A stretch of 50,196 bases of DNA from Chloroflexota bacterium (GCA_013112725.1 JABFFZ010000038.1:1-50196), one strand, 5' to 3'. Positions 1 to 7,789 are shown, numbered from the stretch's first letter. Notes: generated from the letters alone by a model not told the origin. Numbers and translations are program-made.

Positions 1-310
1 TCCAGACCGGTGCGACTTGAGCCTGTTTCAATTGGGTCTTGACTTGTTGGAGCATTTTCTTAATGAATCCATGGAAATTCCTGTGGCTTTCTCTATGCCG
101 CAGGCATCACATTAAAAATGTACGGTAGTGAAGCCAGTTCTTCAGAATTCCCATCCAGGCTAGGGTTCTGGCGTACTATGGTGGTAAATAGAACTAGCGT
201 AACCGTTCAGTTCCTCTGGAGACTTGACAAGTTTTTACACTGGTAAAAAACTTGTCAAGTCTGAACGCTTACACCCATTCAATCAATACACCTGTAATTA
301 AAAGGAAGCA
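1..310. other. Intergenic edge region without a convincing gene
   Basis: No reliable coding sequence is visible. On the minus strand a short frame starts with ATG at 55-53 (MLQQVKTQ...) and runs off the window start; it lacks a clear Shine-Dalgarno sequence, so it is only a possible 5' end of a gene. The right half holds a palindromic repeat (200-275). Confidence 0.5.
200..275. repeat. Dispersed palindrome, family P1, copy 1
   Basis: A 19-20 bp stem (AGACTTGACAAGTTTTTAC paired with GTAAAAAACTTGTCAAGTCT) is flanked by TAACCGTTCAGTTCCTCTGG and CTGAACGCTTACACC. The same flanks and stem recur at 20430-20527, where the loop carries 21 extra bases. Two copies with conserved flanks point to a mobile or copied palindrome (MITE- or REP-like) rather than a simple terminator. 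Confidence 0.8.
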
Positions 311-634
311 ATGAACAGACGACAATTTCTCACCATTTCTGCGGCTACCGCTGTGGCGGGGATAGTGCATTTATCGGTGGCACGTACGGCTGCTGCGAAG
401 GGGCTGCTGCCCGCCTTGCGCCAGGCCACGCTGTATCAAGGCACCCAAGACGGCAAATTGTATGAATCTACCAATGGGGGCAAGATCTGACAGTTGGTAG
501 CTAACTTTGGCAATCACTGCACTGTTGACCAGATTACTACCCCACGAGATGGCGGCGTTTCCCTCAGGCTGCTCTGTTCTGGCTATTCTTTTGACCTGCA
601 CTCAAAAAATGCGCGTGTATGGTACACTGCATAA
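311..634 (+). pseudogene. Small Tat-signal Asp-box protein interrupted by an in-frame TGA
   Basis: The frame starts MNRRQFLTISAATAVAGIV, a twin-arginine signal (RRQFL), with AAGGAAGC just upstream of the ATG. It then reads LYQGTQDGKLYESTNGGKI before TGA at 488-490. The same frame continues without interruption as QLVANFGNHC...ARVWYTA to TAA at 632-634, giving a 107-codon unit. ESTNGGKI-stop-Q matches an Asp-box (BNR) motif, S-x-N-x-G-x-T-W, so TGA stands exactly where Trp is expected. The likely product was a small exported one-repeat BNR protein. TGA is used as a normal stop elsewhere in the window, so recoding is unlikely; a TGG to TGA mutation or a sequencing error fits best. It ends directly against the convergent DUF6916-like gene. 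Confidence 0.75.
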
Positions 635-961
635 TCAATTAAAAACTGCTTCATAGATACGGCCGTGCCCATCTTCCCCCACCGGCACCAGGAAAATCAT
701 GTCAAGTTTTCCGATTGACTCATGTGCCAGGTTATACATTCGCTGTGGCAGCGCCGGCCGGGTTGGCCCGCGAAAAGTGAGGGTAAATCCTTCCTGGCGC
801 AAGGTGGCTCCTTCCGGGGCCGCACGCTGATAACCAGAATATGCCGGGTGGGAGACCACACTGGTAAGCTGCAAGGGCACAAGGCCTTGTCCATCCAGAT
901 CAAGGTTGAATATCTGGTTTACATAAGGCTCAAAACTATCTTTGGTCATTTTATCAAGCAT
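635..961 (-). CDS. DUF6916-like protein
   Basis: The 108-residue protein opens MLDKMTKDSFEPYVNQIF and closes with FLVPVGEDGHGRIYEAVFN. The pattern, an N-terminal L-x-x-F-x-P-x-x-x-x-x-F element, a central F-x-G-P-x-x-P-x-L-P-Q element and a C-terminal FLVPVG...YEAVFN end, is that of DUF6916 proteins, which often sit beside tail-collar genes. It has no signal peptide and no membrane segment. The ATG is preceded by GGAAAGGTGATTT, a usable Shine-Dalgarno. It is divergent from the GNAT gene and convergent with the Tat Asp-box gene. Its biochemical role is unknown; the neighbourhood suggests a link to the tail-collar proteins. The frame is intact although several neighbours are broken. Confidence 0.75.
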   Translation of the reverse strand: MLDKMTKDSFEPYVNQIFNLDLDGQGLVPLQLTSVVSHPAYSGYQRAAPEGATLRQEGFTLTFRGPTRPALPQRMYNLAHESIGKLDMIFLVPVGEDGHGRIYEAVFN

Positions 962-974
962 AAATCACCTTTCC

Positions 975-1007
975 AGACCCGACAGCTTTGCAAAAGCTAT
1001 CAGGTCT
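975..1007. repeat. AGACC-type hairpin between divergent genes
   Basis: Imperfect palindrome AGACCCGACAGCTTT / AAAAGCTATCAGGTCT in the spacer between the DUF6916-like and GNAT starts. It shares its outer AGACC...GGTCT design with the hairpins at 2030-2063, 5732-5764, 8991-9023, 41539-41571 and 45319-45352. Confidence 0.75.
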
Positions 1008-1017
1008 ATTTAACAGG

Positions 1018-1529
1018 ATGCCCGATTATACCATCACCTTCCGCTCTTATACCGCTGCCGACCGACCCTTTATTCAGGCAGTTTATGTCACCTCTCGTGA
1101 GGCGGAAATGGCGATTGTGCCCTGGACAGAAGAAGAAAAAACGCGTTTTCTGGAAATGCAATGTCAGGCGCAGTTGCAGCATTATGAAGCCCATTACCAG
1201 GGGCGGAGCATCTGATCATTCTCAAAGACGAACAGCCCATCGGCCGCCTCTATATTCACCGGGTGGCTAAAGAGATACGCCTGATGGATATTACCCTGCT
1301 GCCCGTTTACCGGCGGCAGGGCATTGGCAGCCAGATCATCGGCGATTTGCTGCGCGAAAGTGAGCAGACCAACTGCCCGGTGACACTGCACGTGGAAATG
1401 ATTAACCCGGATGCCTACCGGCTATATGAACGATTGGGCTTCACGGCCGTGAACCAGCGCGGCATTCACATTTTTATGGAACGTTTACCCAAACCGGTAG
1501 CCGTTCCCCTCAATAAGGAGGTCGTATGA
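1018..1529 (+). pseudogene. GNAT-family N-acetyltransferase with a frameshift
   Basis: The first frame reads MPDYTITFRSYTAADRPFI and ends at a stop near 1215. The second frame supplies GAEHLIILKDEQPIGRLYIH and continues to 1529. Joining them at the GGGG run near 1199-1202 (one base lost) gives a continuous GNAT protein of about 170 residues with an acetyl-CoA loop (RRQGIGSQI) and the usual NPDAYRLYERLGF C-terminal element. The stop codon overlaps the ATG of the first tail-collar gene (ATGA), which implies translational coupling. A GNAT gene beside tail-collar genes is a recurring arrangement. A -1 slip on GGGG could in theory restore the frame, but I see no stimulatory structure, so a frameshift mutation or sequencing error is preferred. 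Confidence 0.8.
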
Positions 1530-2026
1530 GCGAACCATTTTTATCCGAAATCCGCATGATGAGCTTTGGTTTTGCCCCACGAGGGTGGGCGCTATGCAAT
1601 GGCCAACTGTTACCCATTAACCAGAACCAGGTGTTGTTCTCGCTGTTGGGTACGACATTTGGCGGCGACGGCCGTGTCAACTTTGCCCTGCCCGATCTAC
1701 GCGGCCGTGTGCCCATCCACGTCGGCAGCGGCCATACCCTGGGCGAACGTGGCGGTGAACAGGCCCACACCCTGAGCATTGCCGAACTACCCACCCACAC
1801 CCATATCCTCCAGGGCGCCACCAACACCGGCAACACGCCCATTCCCACCAACAACATCCTGGCCGACTCACCCAGCCAGCTTTACACATCGCCTGCTAAC
1901 CTCACCTCGCTCAGCCCCACCGCGGTGGCCAATACAGGTGGGAACCAGGCACATCTCAATATGCAGCCGTTTTTAACCATCAGCTTTTGCATAGCCTTAC
2001 AAGGCATCTTCCCTTCCCCCACTTAA
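1526..2026 (+). CDS. Tail-collar (microcystin-dependent-type) protein 1
   Basis: The 166-residue protein is intact. It has the Phage Tail Collar fold signature: E-I-R-x-M-x-F-G-F-A-P-R-G-W-A-x-C-N-G-Q-L-L-P-I near residues 8-30, LLGTTFGGDGRVNFALPDLRGRVP near 42-65, GERGGEQAHTLSIAELPTHTH near 72-93, and a C-terminal QPFLTISFCIALQGIFP. The start is supported by AAGGAGGTCGT immediately upstream and by the 4-bp overlap with the GNAT stop. Three such genes follow one another. Related clusters occur in bacteria outside prophages, and no other phage gene is present, so a free-standing secreted or particle-associated role is possible; the function is not established. Confidence 0.9.
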   Translation: MSEPFLSEIRMMSFGFAPRGWALCNGQLLPINQNQVLFSLLGTTFGGDGRVNFALPDLRGRVPIHVGSGHTLGERGGEQAHTLSIAELPTHTHILQGATNTGNTPIPTNNILADSPSQLYTSPANLTSLSPTAVANTGGNQAHLNMQPFLTISFCIALQGIFPSPT

Positions 2027-2029
2027 TAA

Positions 2030-2063
2030 AGACCCAAAGGGTTTGAAAAAACCCTTCGGGTCT
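2030..2063. repeat. AGACCC hairpin after tail-collar gene 1
   Basis: Stem AGACCCAAAGGGTTT / AAACCCTTCGGGTCT lies directly after the TAA of the upstream gene and before the AAGGAG of the next. Same family as 41539-41571 and 45319-45352. There is no U-tract, so it need not end transcription. Confidence 0.8.
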
Positions 2064-2081
2064 ACACAAGGAGTAGACAAC

Positions 2082-2587
2082 ATGGCACAACCATACGTTG
2101 GTGAAATTCGCATATTTGTCGGGAACTTTGCCCCGGCCGGCTGGATGTTTTGCGAAGGCCAGCTTTTACCCATCTCGGAATACGAAACCCTTTTTTTCAA
2201 CTGATTGGCACCACCTATGGCGGCGACGGCCAAAGTACGTTTGCCTTGCCGGATTTACGCGGCCGTTTGCCTCTGCACCAGGGGAACGGTTTTATCCTGG
2301 CCGAAACGGGCGGCGCGGAAGAAATCACCCTCACTGTGAACCAGATTGCCGCCCACAGCCACCCCTTATTAGCCAGCACAAACATCGCCACGCAAACCAC
2401 CCCGACAAATAACGTTCTGGCCCAATCTTCATCTGCCGATCTCTACATCGAAGACACCTCTAATGTCAACCTGTCACCGGTAGCTATTACGGCCGTCGGC
2501 GGCAGCCAACCGCACACCAATTTCCAACCCTACCTCTGTGTCAATTTTATCATCTCCCTCTTTGGGATTTTCCCTTTCCCGACTTAA
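2082..2587 (+). pseudogene. Tail-collar protein 2, frameshifted at a T7 run
   Basis: The frame begins MAQPYVGEIRIFVGNFAPAG behind AAGGAG and reaches ISEYETLFFN before TGA. The expected continuation, QLIGTTYGGDGQSTFALPDL, is in another frame and runs to TAA at 2587. The break coincides with the homopolymer T7 at 2191-2197; five or eight Ts would keep the frame open. Repaired, the protein is about 168 residues with the full collar signature: CEGQLLPI, GTTYGGDG, FALPDLRGR, ETGGAEEITL, and a C-terminal CVNFIISLFGIFPFPT. A sequencing error in the homopolymer is as plausible as a true mutation. Confidence 0.85.
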
Positions 2588-2603
2588 ACAAAGGAGTTAA
2601 AAA

Positions 2604-3131
2604 ATGGCCGATCTATTTGTTGCCGAAATCCGCATCTTCCCTTTTAACTTTGCCCCGCGTGGCTGGGCCTGGTGTGATGGGCAGTTGCTGCCCATCTCCC
2701 AAAATACCGCCCTTTTTTCGCTGCTAGGCACCACTTATGGTGGTAACGGTAAATCCAACTTTGCCCTGCCAGATTTACAAGGACGTGCCCCCATGCATCC
2801 TGGGCAAGGGCCGGGGCTGAGTTTGCACGATCTGGGAGAAACCGGCGGTTCCGAAACAGTCTCACTATTAGAAAGCGAAATCCCCTCCCACAGCCATGCA
2901 GCGCGGGCCAACTCCGACTTTGCCGATTTGTAAACACCTTCCCTGGCTCGCTCGTTAGCCCGTTCCCAAAACGCCTCGGCTTATCAGAGTACAACCAATC
3001 AAGCAATCGTCGCCCTCGCCCCTGAAGCTCTGGCCCCGTCTGGCGGCGACCAGCCACACAACAACCTGCAACCTTACTTGACGTTTTATTTCTGCATTGC
3101 TCTGCAAGGGGTTTTTCCACCCCGCGGTTAG
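2604..3131 (+). pseudogene. Tail-collar protein 3 with a premature TAA
   Basis: Behind AAAGGAGTTAAAAA the frame reads MADLFVAEIRIFPFNFAPRG, GTTYGGNGKSNFALPDLQGR and ETGGSETVSLLESEIPSHSH, then meets TAA at 2931-2933 after NSDFADL. The same frame continues as TPSLARSLARSQNASAYQST and ends with the diagnostic YLTFYFCIALQGVFP, stopping at 3129-3131. A 175-codon gene therefore carries one internal stop; no frameshift is needed to reconstruct it. The truncated product would lack the C-terminal strand shared by the other two collar proteins. Confidence 0.85.
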
Positions 3132-3136
3132 AACCC

Positions 3137-3205
3137 GTGAACGGTAATCGGTAATCGGTAATCGGTAAACAATGGTTGATTACCGATTACTGTTCACCGA
3201 TTACC
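3137..3205. repeat. GGTAATC-unit hairpin
   Basis: Three or more tandem GGTAATC units (3142-3169) are followed by the complementary units GATTACC / GATTACT (3178-3205). It fills the gap between tail-collar gene 3 and the Shine-Dalgarno of the next gene. Confidence 0.9.
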
Positions 3206-3223
3206 AAATCTCAGGAGTCACAC

Positions 3224-5128
3224 ATGTCTAAACCTGTATCGCGCACAGTGGTTAAAATTTTCACGGCCGTTACCCTTCTCCTCCTGACCTCTTTTGCTAC
3301 CACCAACGCCAGCAGCACCCCCCATGGCAGTCAGGCCATCCGCCAACAAACCCCGGCCTTAGCCCCAGAGGTTGTCACCGTTACCGCTACTAAAACCGAC
3401 ACTCTCTTTACCGACGTAAACAACAACACCCTCGTTGATCCCGGCGACACGCTGCAATATACCATCGTCGTGGGTAACAGTGGCGACGAAGATGCCCTTA
3501 ATACCCTCTTCACCGATGTCACCGACGACACCGAAGTCACCGTCATTGCCGGTTCTTTGCGGGCCACGCCCATCGGCTGTAACGATGCCTACAATGTGAT
3601 TGGCAATACGCACATCACCCATGCCGCCGGTGCTGGGCTGTTAGCCAACGACATTGATCCTGACGGCGGCTCTTTAACCGCTTCTTGTGCACCCTGCACC
3701 AGTACAAATGGTGGTGCTGTGACCCTCAATGCCGATGGCAGTTTCACCTACAATCCACCTGTTGGGTTTACCGGTTCAGACACCTTCACCTACACCGTCA
3801 CCGATAATCATAGCCTCACCGATACCGGCACGGTTACATTCACTGTTACCAACCGCATCTGGTGGGTGGATAGTGATGCGCCTGGTGGCGGCGACGGCCG
3901 TTCCACCTCCCCCTTCAACACCCTCAGCGCCGCCCAAGCAGCCAGCGGCGCGAATGACATCGTATTTGTTTATAACCGGGGCGCAAACTACACCGGCGGT
4001 TTTGTTATGGACAACGGTGAGCGTTTGTGTGGGCACGGTGCTGCTTTAGCCACCTGTTCCGGCATCACACCGCCTGCCGGTACCGCCTTTCCTGGCACTT
4101 CCACCAACCCCACGATTATCAATGCGGCAGGCAATGGCGTCACCCTTGCTCAAAACAACACCATTCATGGTGTTACCCTGGGCAATACTGGCGCTGCCGC
4201 TAACTTTGCCCTGTCTGGCTCTAATTTTGGCACCTTAAACCTTGAGATCGTCACCATTAACACCAACAATGGGGCCATATCATTAAACACAGGTACAGCC
4301 ACGGCTAGTTTCACCTCTGTCACCGCCACCGGTAGTACAAACAATGTTGCCTTAACCAGCGTCAATGGCAATCTGAACTTAGGTACAGGCGCACTAAGCG
4401 GCAGCAGCGGCGACGCTTTTGTGATCGGCGGTGGCGCGGCAGCCGTGAGCTATACCGGCACGATCACCAACAGCGCCGCCAGAGCCGTCAATATCCAGAA
4501 CAAAACCGCCGGCACGGTCACCTTTGGCGGCGCAATCACCAGCACCGGCACGGGCATCCTTTTAGCTAATAACAGCGGGGCCACGATGACCTTTACTGGT
4601 GGTCTTTCTCTGAACACCGGCACAAATACCGCTTTTTCGGCTACCGGCGGCGGTACCATCAACGTGTCTACCGGCATCAACGCGGCCACAACGACTGCGG
4701 GCACGGCCGTGAACATCCGCAACATGACCATTGGGGCCAGCGGCGTCACCTTCCGCAGCGTCAGCGCCAACGGCGGCAGCAACGGCATTTACCTGGACAG
4801 CAATACCGGCGGCACCTTTACCGTCTCCGGTACCGGCAGCCCCGGCTCTGGCGGTACCATTCAAAACATGAGCGGCGCCAATGGCACCACCAACGGTATT
4901 GGCGTTTACCTGAACAACACCGGCAATGTTTCCCTCAACTGGATGCAGCTCAATGGCTTCAGTAACTTCGCCATTCGCGGTATTACCGTCAGCAATGTGA
5001 CCTTCACCAATAGTGTGGTGAGCGGCCTAAGCGGTGACAGCGCCGCCGATGATGAAGGCGCGATTTCATTTACCAACTTAACCGGCACGTTCACCTTTAC
5101 CAATAGAGGCGTAACCCGTAATCCGTAA
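3224..5128 (+). CDS. Secreted DUF11 / beta-helix adhesin-like protein, probably truncated
   Basis: About 634 residues. A signal peptide (MSKPVSRTVVKIFTAVTLLL...TTNASS) is followed by a DUF11-type domain (VDPGDTLQYTIVVGNSGDED, about 75-125), a cadherin-like/VCBS unit (LLANDIDPDGGSLTA ... GFTGSDTFTYTVTD, about 140-210), and then a long Thr/Gly/Asn-rich right-handed beta-helix beginning WWVDSDAPGGGDGRSTSPFN. The start at 3224 is chosen because AGGAG lies 8 nt upstream; an earlier in-frame ATG at 3176 lies inside the repeat. The final residues (RGVTRNP) and the stop come from the CGTAATC repeat at 5110-5174, so the original C-terminus seems to have been lost. Likely a surface or secreted adhesin. 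Confidence 0.8.
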   Translation: MSKPVSRTVVKIFTAVTLLLLTSFATTNASSTPHGSQAIRQQTPALAPEVVTVTATKTDTLFTDVNNNTLVDPGDTLQYTIVVGNSGDEDALNTLFTDVTDDTEVTVIAGSLRATPIGCNDAYNVIGNTHITHAAGAGLLANDIDPDGGSLTASCAPCTSTNGGAVTLNADGSFTYNPPVGFTGSDTFTYTVTDNHSLTDTGTVTFTVTNRIWWVDSDAPGGGDGRSTSPFNTLSAAQAASGANDIVFVYNRGANYTGGFVMDNGERLCGHGAALATCSGITPPAGTAFPGTSTNPTIINAAGNGVTLAQNNTIHGVTLGNTGAAANFALSGSNFGTLNLEIVTINTNNGAISLNTGTATASFTSVTATGSTNNVALTSVNGNLNLGTGALSGSSGDAFVIGGGAAAVSYTGTITNSAARAVNIQNKTAGTVTFGGAITSTGTGILLANNSGATMTFTGGLSLNTGTNTAFSATGGGTINVSTGINAATTTAGTAVNIRNMTIGASGVTFRSVSANGGSNGIYLDSNTGGTFTVSGTGSPGSGGTIQNMSGANGTTNGIGVYLNNTGNVSLNWMQLNGFSNFAIRGITVSNVTFTNSVVSGLSGDSAADDEGAISFTNLTGTFTFTNRGVTRNP

Positions 5129-5174
5129 TCCGTAAACCGTCATACGAATTACGGATTACGGTTCACGGATTACG
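5110..5174. repeat. CGTAATC-unit hairpin that ends the upstream gene
   Basis: Tandem CGTAACC/CGTAATC units (5110-5140) face GGATTACGGTTCACGGATTACG (5153-5174). The TAA stop of the adhesin-like gene is inside the first arm. Confidence 0.9.
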
Positions 5175-5193
5175 AGAATTCTGGAGTAATAAG

Positions 5194-5676
5194 ATGCTAC
5201 ACACACGCAGCCGACGACTATTCATCGCTTTTATCATGGCTTTGGTTTTGACCGCTTTTTTCATGTTGCTGGGAGGCGGGCGGGGAACAGTGGCCGGGGG
5301 CGGCTTGCCGCCGCGCCCTGATGATCCCACGGCCACGCCGCCAGCACCGCCCATCCCAACGGCTACGGCCGTGCCCCCCACCAACGGCGCCGCCATTCGC
5401 CTGCACACATCCAAACCATCGGCCGGTGCGTGGACGGTGGTGCAGTGGCAAAACGAACATGGCAACTGGTATGAGGTGGAAGGCTGGCGCGGCCACCTGG
5501 ACGAAGGCCAGGCGGACATGAAAACCTGGTGGGTGTACCCTACCAATTACGGGCAGGGACCATTCCGCTGGGTACTGTATACCAGCCAAAACGGCAAACA
5601 ACTAGCCGTCAGTGATCCGTTTATTTTGCCCACGCGCAACGGGCAGATAATCAACGTCGAGGTTGAACTCCCCTAA
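5194..5676 (+). CDS. Secreted protein of unknown function with a Pro/Thr linker
   Basis: The 160-residue protein has a basic N-terminus and one hydrophobic segment (FIAFIMALVLTAFFMLLGGG, about 9-29), a low-complexity linker (PTATPPAPPIPTATAVPP, about 45-62) and a globular part of about 90 residues rich in Trp and Tyr (GNWYEVEGWRGHLDEGQ; MKTWWVYPTNYGQGPFRWV). This is the layout of an anchored or exported protein with a small beta-rich domain that could bind a carbohydrate or peptide. CTGGAGTAATAAG precedes the ATG. I do not recognise the domain. It follows the adhesin-like gene across a stop-bearing hairpin and may be cotranscribed with it. Confidence 0.7.
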   Translation: MLHTRSRRLFIAFIMALVLTAFFMLLGGGRGTVAGGGLPPRPDDPTATPPAPPIPTATAVPPTNGAAIRLHTSKPSAGAWTVVQWQNEHGNWYEVEGWRGHLDEGQADMKTWWVYPTNYGQGPFRWVLYTSQNGKQLAVSDPFILPTRNGQIINVEVELP

Positions 5677-5687
5677 ATAGCCTTCGT

Positions 5688-5720
5688 AGACATCCGATTT
5701 CTTTGAGAAATCGGATGTCT
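5688..5720. repeat. AGACATCCGATTT hairpin, copy 1
   Basis: Perfect arms AGACATCCGATTTC / GAAATCGGATGTCT around a short loop. Nearly identical copies lie at 24254-24288 and, inside murD, at 35586-35618. Confidence 0.9.
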
Positions 5721-5731
5721 CTGCCAACAGC

Positions 5732-5769
5732 AGACCTGACAGGTTACTCAAACCTGCCAGGTCTTTTTG
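5732..5769 (+). terminator. AGACCTGACAGGTT hairpin followed by a T-run
   Basis: Stem AGACCTGACAGGTT / AACCTGCCAGGTCT is followed by TTTTTG. It lies between the secreted protein gene and the ABC gene, so it can act as a rho-independent terminator for the upstream cluster. The stem belongs to the same dispersed family as 8991-9023. Confidence 0.7.
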
Positions 5770-5835
5770 TTTCATTGCCCACCACAATGGCTGTGGTAAA
5801 CTTCCACTTCGGAAAAACAAGGACAGGATTGTAGT

Positions 5836-6714
5836 GTGATAAGTATTCAAAACGTTACCAAGCAGTTCTACCAGTTCAAAGCCATTGATAATGTTTCCTT
5901 CACCATTCCCAGAGGCGAAGTCGTGGGATTGTTGGGGCCAAACGGGGCGGGCAAAACAACGCTGTTTAAGCTGATCGCCGGTATTTTGCAGCCCGACAAA
6001 GGAAAAATCTATCCCCATGCCGGAACGTGGCCGGCCATCGGCTACAAGACTGACCGGCTGCTTTTTCCCAACCATCTGCGTGTAAAACAGTACCTCAAAA
6101 TTGTGACGGAGTTGAGCGGCGCGCCTCCTTCGCAGACGGAACGGGTTCTCACCGAAGCCTTAGCCAGGGTAGATTTACTATCGGCAGCAAATAAAAAAAT
6201 CGGCGCTTGCTCCAAAGGGATGCGGCAGCGGTTGGGGCTGGCGCAGGCGCTTATTGGCGACCCGCCGCTGCTGCTGCTGGATGAACCATCGAACGGGCTG
6301 GACCCGGCCGGCCAGGACGAGATGTACCGGCGCATTCAAGAGCTACACGCCGCCGGAAAGACGATTTTGCTCAGTTCCCACCAGCTACCGGAAGTGACCC
6401 AGGTTTGTACGCACCTGATTATTCTCAATCGCGGCCAGATTCATTACCAGAGCAGCATGGTGGATGCGCTCACCGTCAGCCCCTACGCCCTCATTGAAAC
6501 AGACCGGCCTATTGCCAGCCCGCTGTTGTTGGCGGAACTGCACGCGCTGCATCCGGGCATTCAGGTGGAAGGCAGCCGCATTTATTTGCGAGATGCGGCC
6601 ATGCGCCTGCGGCGCGATATTCTGGCGATGGTGCTGCGCGCCGGGTATGACGTGCTGCACGTGGAGCAAAAACACATCACCCTGGCGGAAATTTATGCGG
6701 AGGCAGTGCAGTAA
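5836..6714 (+). CDS. ABC transporter ATP-binding protein
   Basis: A 292-residue cytoplasmic ATPase of the ABC-2 (exporter) type. The Walker A motif is GPNGAGKTT (about 34-42), the signature motif is CSKGMRQRLGLAQAL (in place of the canonical LSGGQ, about 123-137), the Walker B motif is LLLLDEPSNGLDP (about 144-156), and the switch histidine lies in LLSSHQL (about 177-183). About 75 further residues follow the core. The GTG start at 5836 is preceded by AAGGACAGG and gives the usual N-terminus ISIQNVTKQFYQFKAIDNVS. The stop overlaps the ATG of the permease gene by one base, so the two form a coupled exporter pair. The substrate is not predictable. Confidence 0.93.
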   Translation: MISIQNVTKQFYQFKAIDNVSFTIPRGEVVGLLGPNGAGKTTLFKLIAGILQPDKGKIYPHAGTWPAIGYKTDRLLFPNHLRVKQYLKIVTELSGAPPSQTERVLTEALARVDLLSAANKKIGACSKGMRQRLGLAQALIGDPPLLLLDEPSNGLDPAGQDEMYRRIQELHAAGKTILLSSHQLPEVTQVCTHLIILNRGQIHYQSSMVDALTVSPYALIETDRPIASPLLLAELHALHPGIQVEGSRIYLRDAAMRLRRDILAMVLRAGYDVLHVEQKHITLAEIYAEAVQ

Positions 6715-7532
6715 TGCGGCGAATCTGGACGTTGACGAACTATTTTACGGGCTACTTGTTCCGTTCGTTAACTGGCGTGGGGCTGGTGATTGCCACGCTG
6801 GTATTCTGGCTCTTGTTTTTTAATCCCCAGCAAAAGACGCCGGAGGCGGCGTATTATGTGCTGGTCATTGGTGTGTTTGGCGCGGGTATGGGGTTCCTGG
6901 TGACGATTATGCTGGCGACACGGGCGAACCATGCCAACCTGTATCCCTGGGTGGTGCGGCTGCCGAGTCGGGTGGAGTATCTGACGGCCGTATTCCTCAG
7001 CGCCCTCATCACCACCATCATCCTGCAACTGTTGTTGGCCTTGTTGGCGTTGGTGAATGGCCCCCAATTGAGCCTGCAAAGAATCATCGAAATTCCGCCG
7101 GTCTGGTTATCGCTGCTCATTCTGGCGATAGGGCTGGCGCTGCACGCCGCCGATCTGGTTGCCAGGGGTTGGTCACGGGTCTATCTGTTTGGCCTGCTGG
7201 CGATCTTTTTGTTTGCGCAGGGCATCCACAACAGCACCGTTCGCGGCGCCATTATGCAGTTGAACCGCATGGCGCTGAGCCAGGGCTGGACGGGTGTCAA
7301 TGATAGGCTGGCGAATTATGCAATTACGTTGAATAGTAATGAGGTTAGCACGGTGGGGCAGTTGTTTGGCCTGATTTTCTGGCCTTTTCGGGCCTTGGCG
7401 GAAGCAACGGTGAGTGGTTATTTTACCTCCACCCAGGCATTGGCCCCCGCTATCTTGCTGCTGTATGCCACCATCTTGTTTATGCTGGCCGCCGATTTGT
7501 TTGCCAACAAAGACCTGGCGTTTGTGGAGTAG
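6714..7532 (+). CDS. ABC-2 type permease
   Basis: A 272-residue membrane protein with about six hydrophobic segments, for example LVIATLVFWLLFF, YVLVIGVFGAGMGFLVTIML, IILQLLLALLALV, WLSLLILAIGLAL, LFGLLAIFLFAQGI and a C-terminal ILLLYATILFMLAADLF. It is the membrane partner of the ATPase encoded immediately upstream, whose stop it overlaps (TAATG). The composition and layout fit ABC-2 permeases. The TAG stop falls inside the small palindrome at 7529-7555. Confidence 0.88.
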   Translation: MRRIWTLTNYFTGYLFRSLTGVGLVIATLVFWLLFFNPQQKTPEAAYYVLVIGVFGAGMGFLVTIMLATRANHANLYPWVVRLPSRVEYLTAVFLSALITTIILQLLLALLALVNGPQLSLQRIIEIPPVWLSLLILAIGLALHAADLVARGWSRVYLFGLLAIFLFAQGIHNSTVRGAIMQLNRMALSQGWTGVNDRLANYAITLNSNEVSTVGQLFGLIFWPFRALAEATVSGYFTSTQALAPAILLLYATILFMLAADLFANKDLAFVE

Positions 7533-7555
7533 GGCGATTTGCCAAATCGCCTTAC
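7529..7555. repeat. GGCGATTTG palindrome at the permease stop
   Basis: GGGCGATTTG / CAAATCGCCTT hairpin that includes the TAG stop of the permease gene and precedes the AAGGAGAGG of the next gene. A further case of a gene ending inside a palindrome. Confidence 0.75.
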
Positions 7556-7576
7556 CTCAACGAAGGAGAGGATGGG

Positions 7577-7789
7577 ATGGAATGCTGGCATTGTGAACGG
7601 CCGTCGCACGCGAACTGCAAATTTTGTGGCCGGGCGGTGTGCAAAGCCCACGCCCAAGAAAAACCGTACATTATTCACACCTACCGCACCACGGCCGGCG
7701 TCTACAAAGCCATTGTCGTTGCCGGCGCCGTCTGGTGCGGCGTGTGTAATCCCCAACAAGACCCCGTGACGCTGTTGAACCTGGAATAG
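7577..7789 (+). CDS. Small Cys-rich (zinc-ribbon-like) protein
   Basis: A 70-residue protein with two Cys-x2-Cys pairs near the N-terminus (MECWHCE; CKFCGRAVCKAHAQ) and a C-terminal CGVC, so seven Cys and several His could bind one or two zinc ions. AAGGAGAGG lies upstream; of two close ATGs, the second (7577) is in frame with the Cys pattern. Similar short proteins with the same Cys spacing are common in Chloroflexota (recollection, not checked). It follows the ABC pair across a short hairpin and may belong to the same transcript. Function unknown. Confidence 0.8.
   Translation: MECWHCERPSHANCKFCGRAVCKAHAQEKPYIIHTYRTTAGVYKAIVVAGAVWCGVCNPQQDPVTLLNLE

Noticed and set aside
311..634. UGA recoded as Trp or selenocysteine
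   Set aside because: Other genes in the window stop at TGA, and no selenocysteine-like hairpin is apparent after 490; a point mutation is simpler.
722..1270. 182-residue plus-strand open frame
   Set aside because: It covers the antisense of the DUF6916-like gene and an alternative frame of the GNAT gene; both real genes have better family matches.
1526..3131. Prophage remnant
   Set aside because: Tail-collar proteins alone do not make a prophage; no other phage gene, integrase or attachment site is seen, and similar clusters occur outside phages.
1526..3131. Diversity-generating retroelement acting on collar proteins
   Set aside because: No reverse transcriptase and no template repeat are visible; the three copies differ throughout rather than at adenines.
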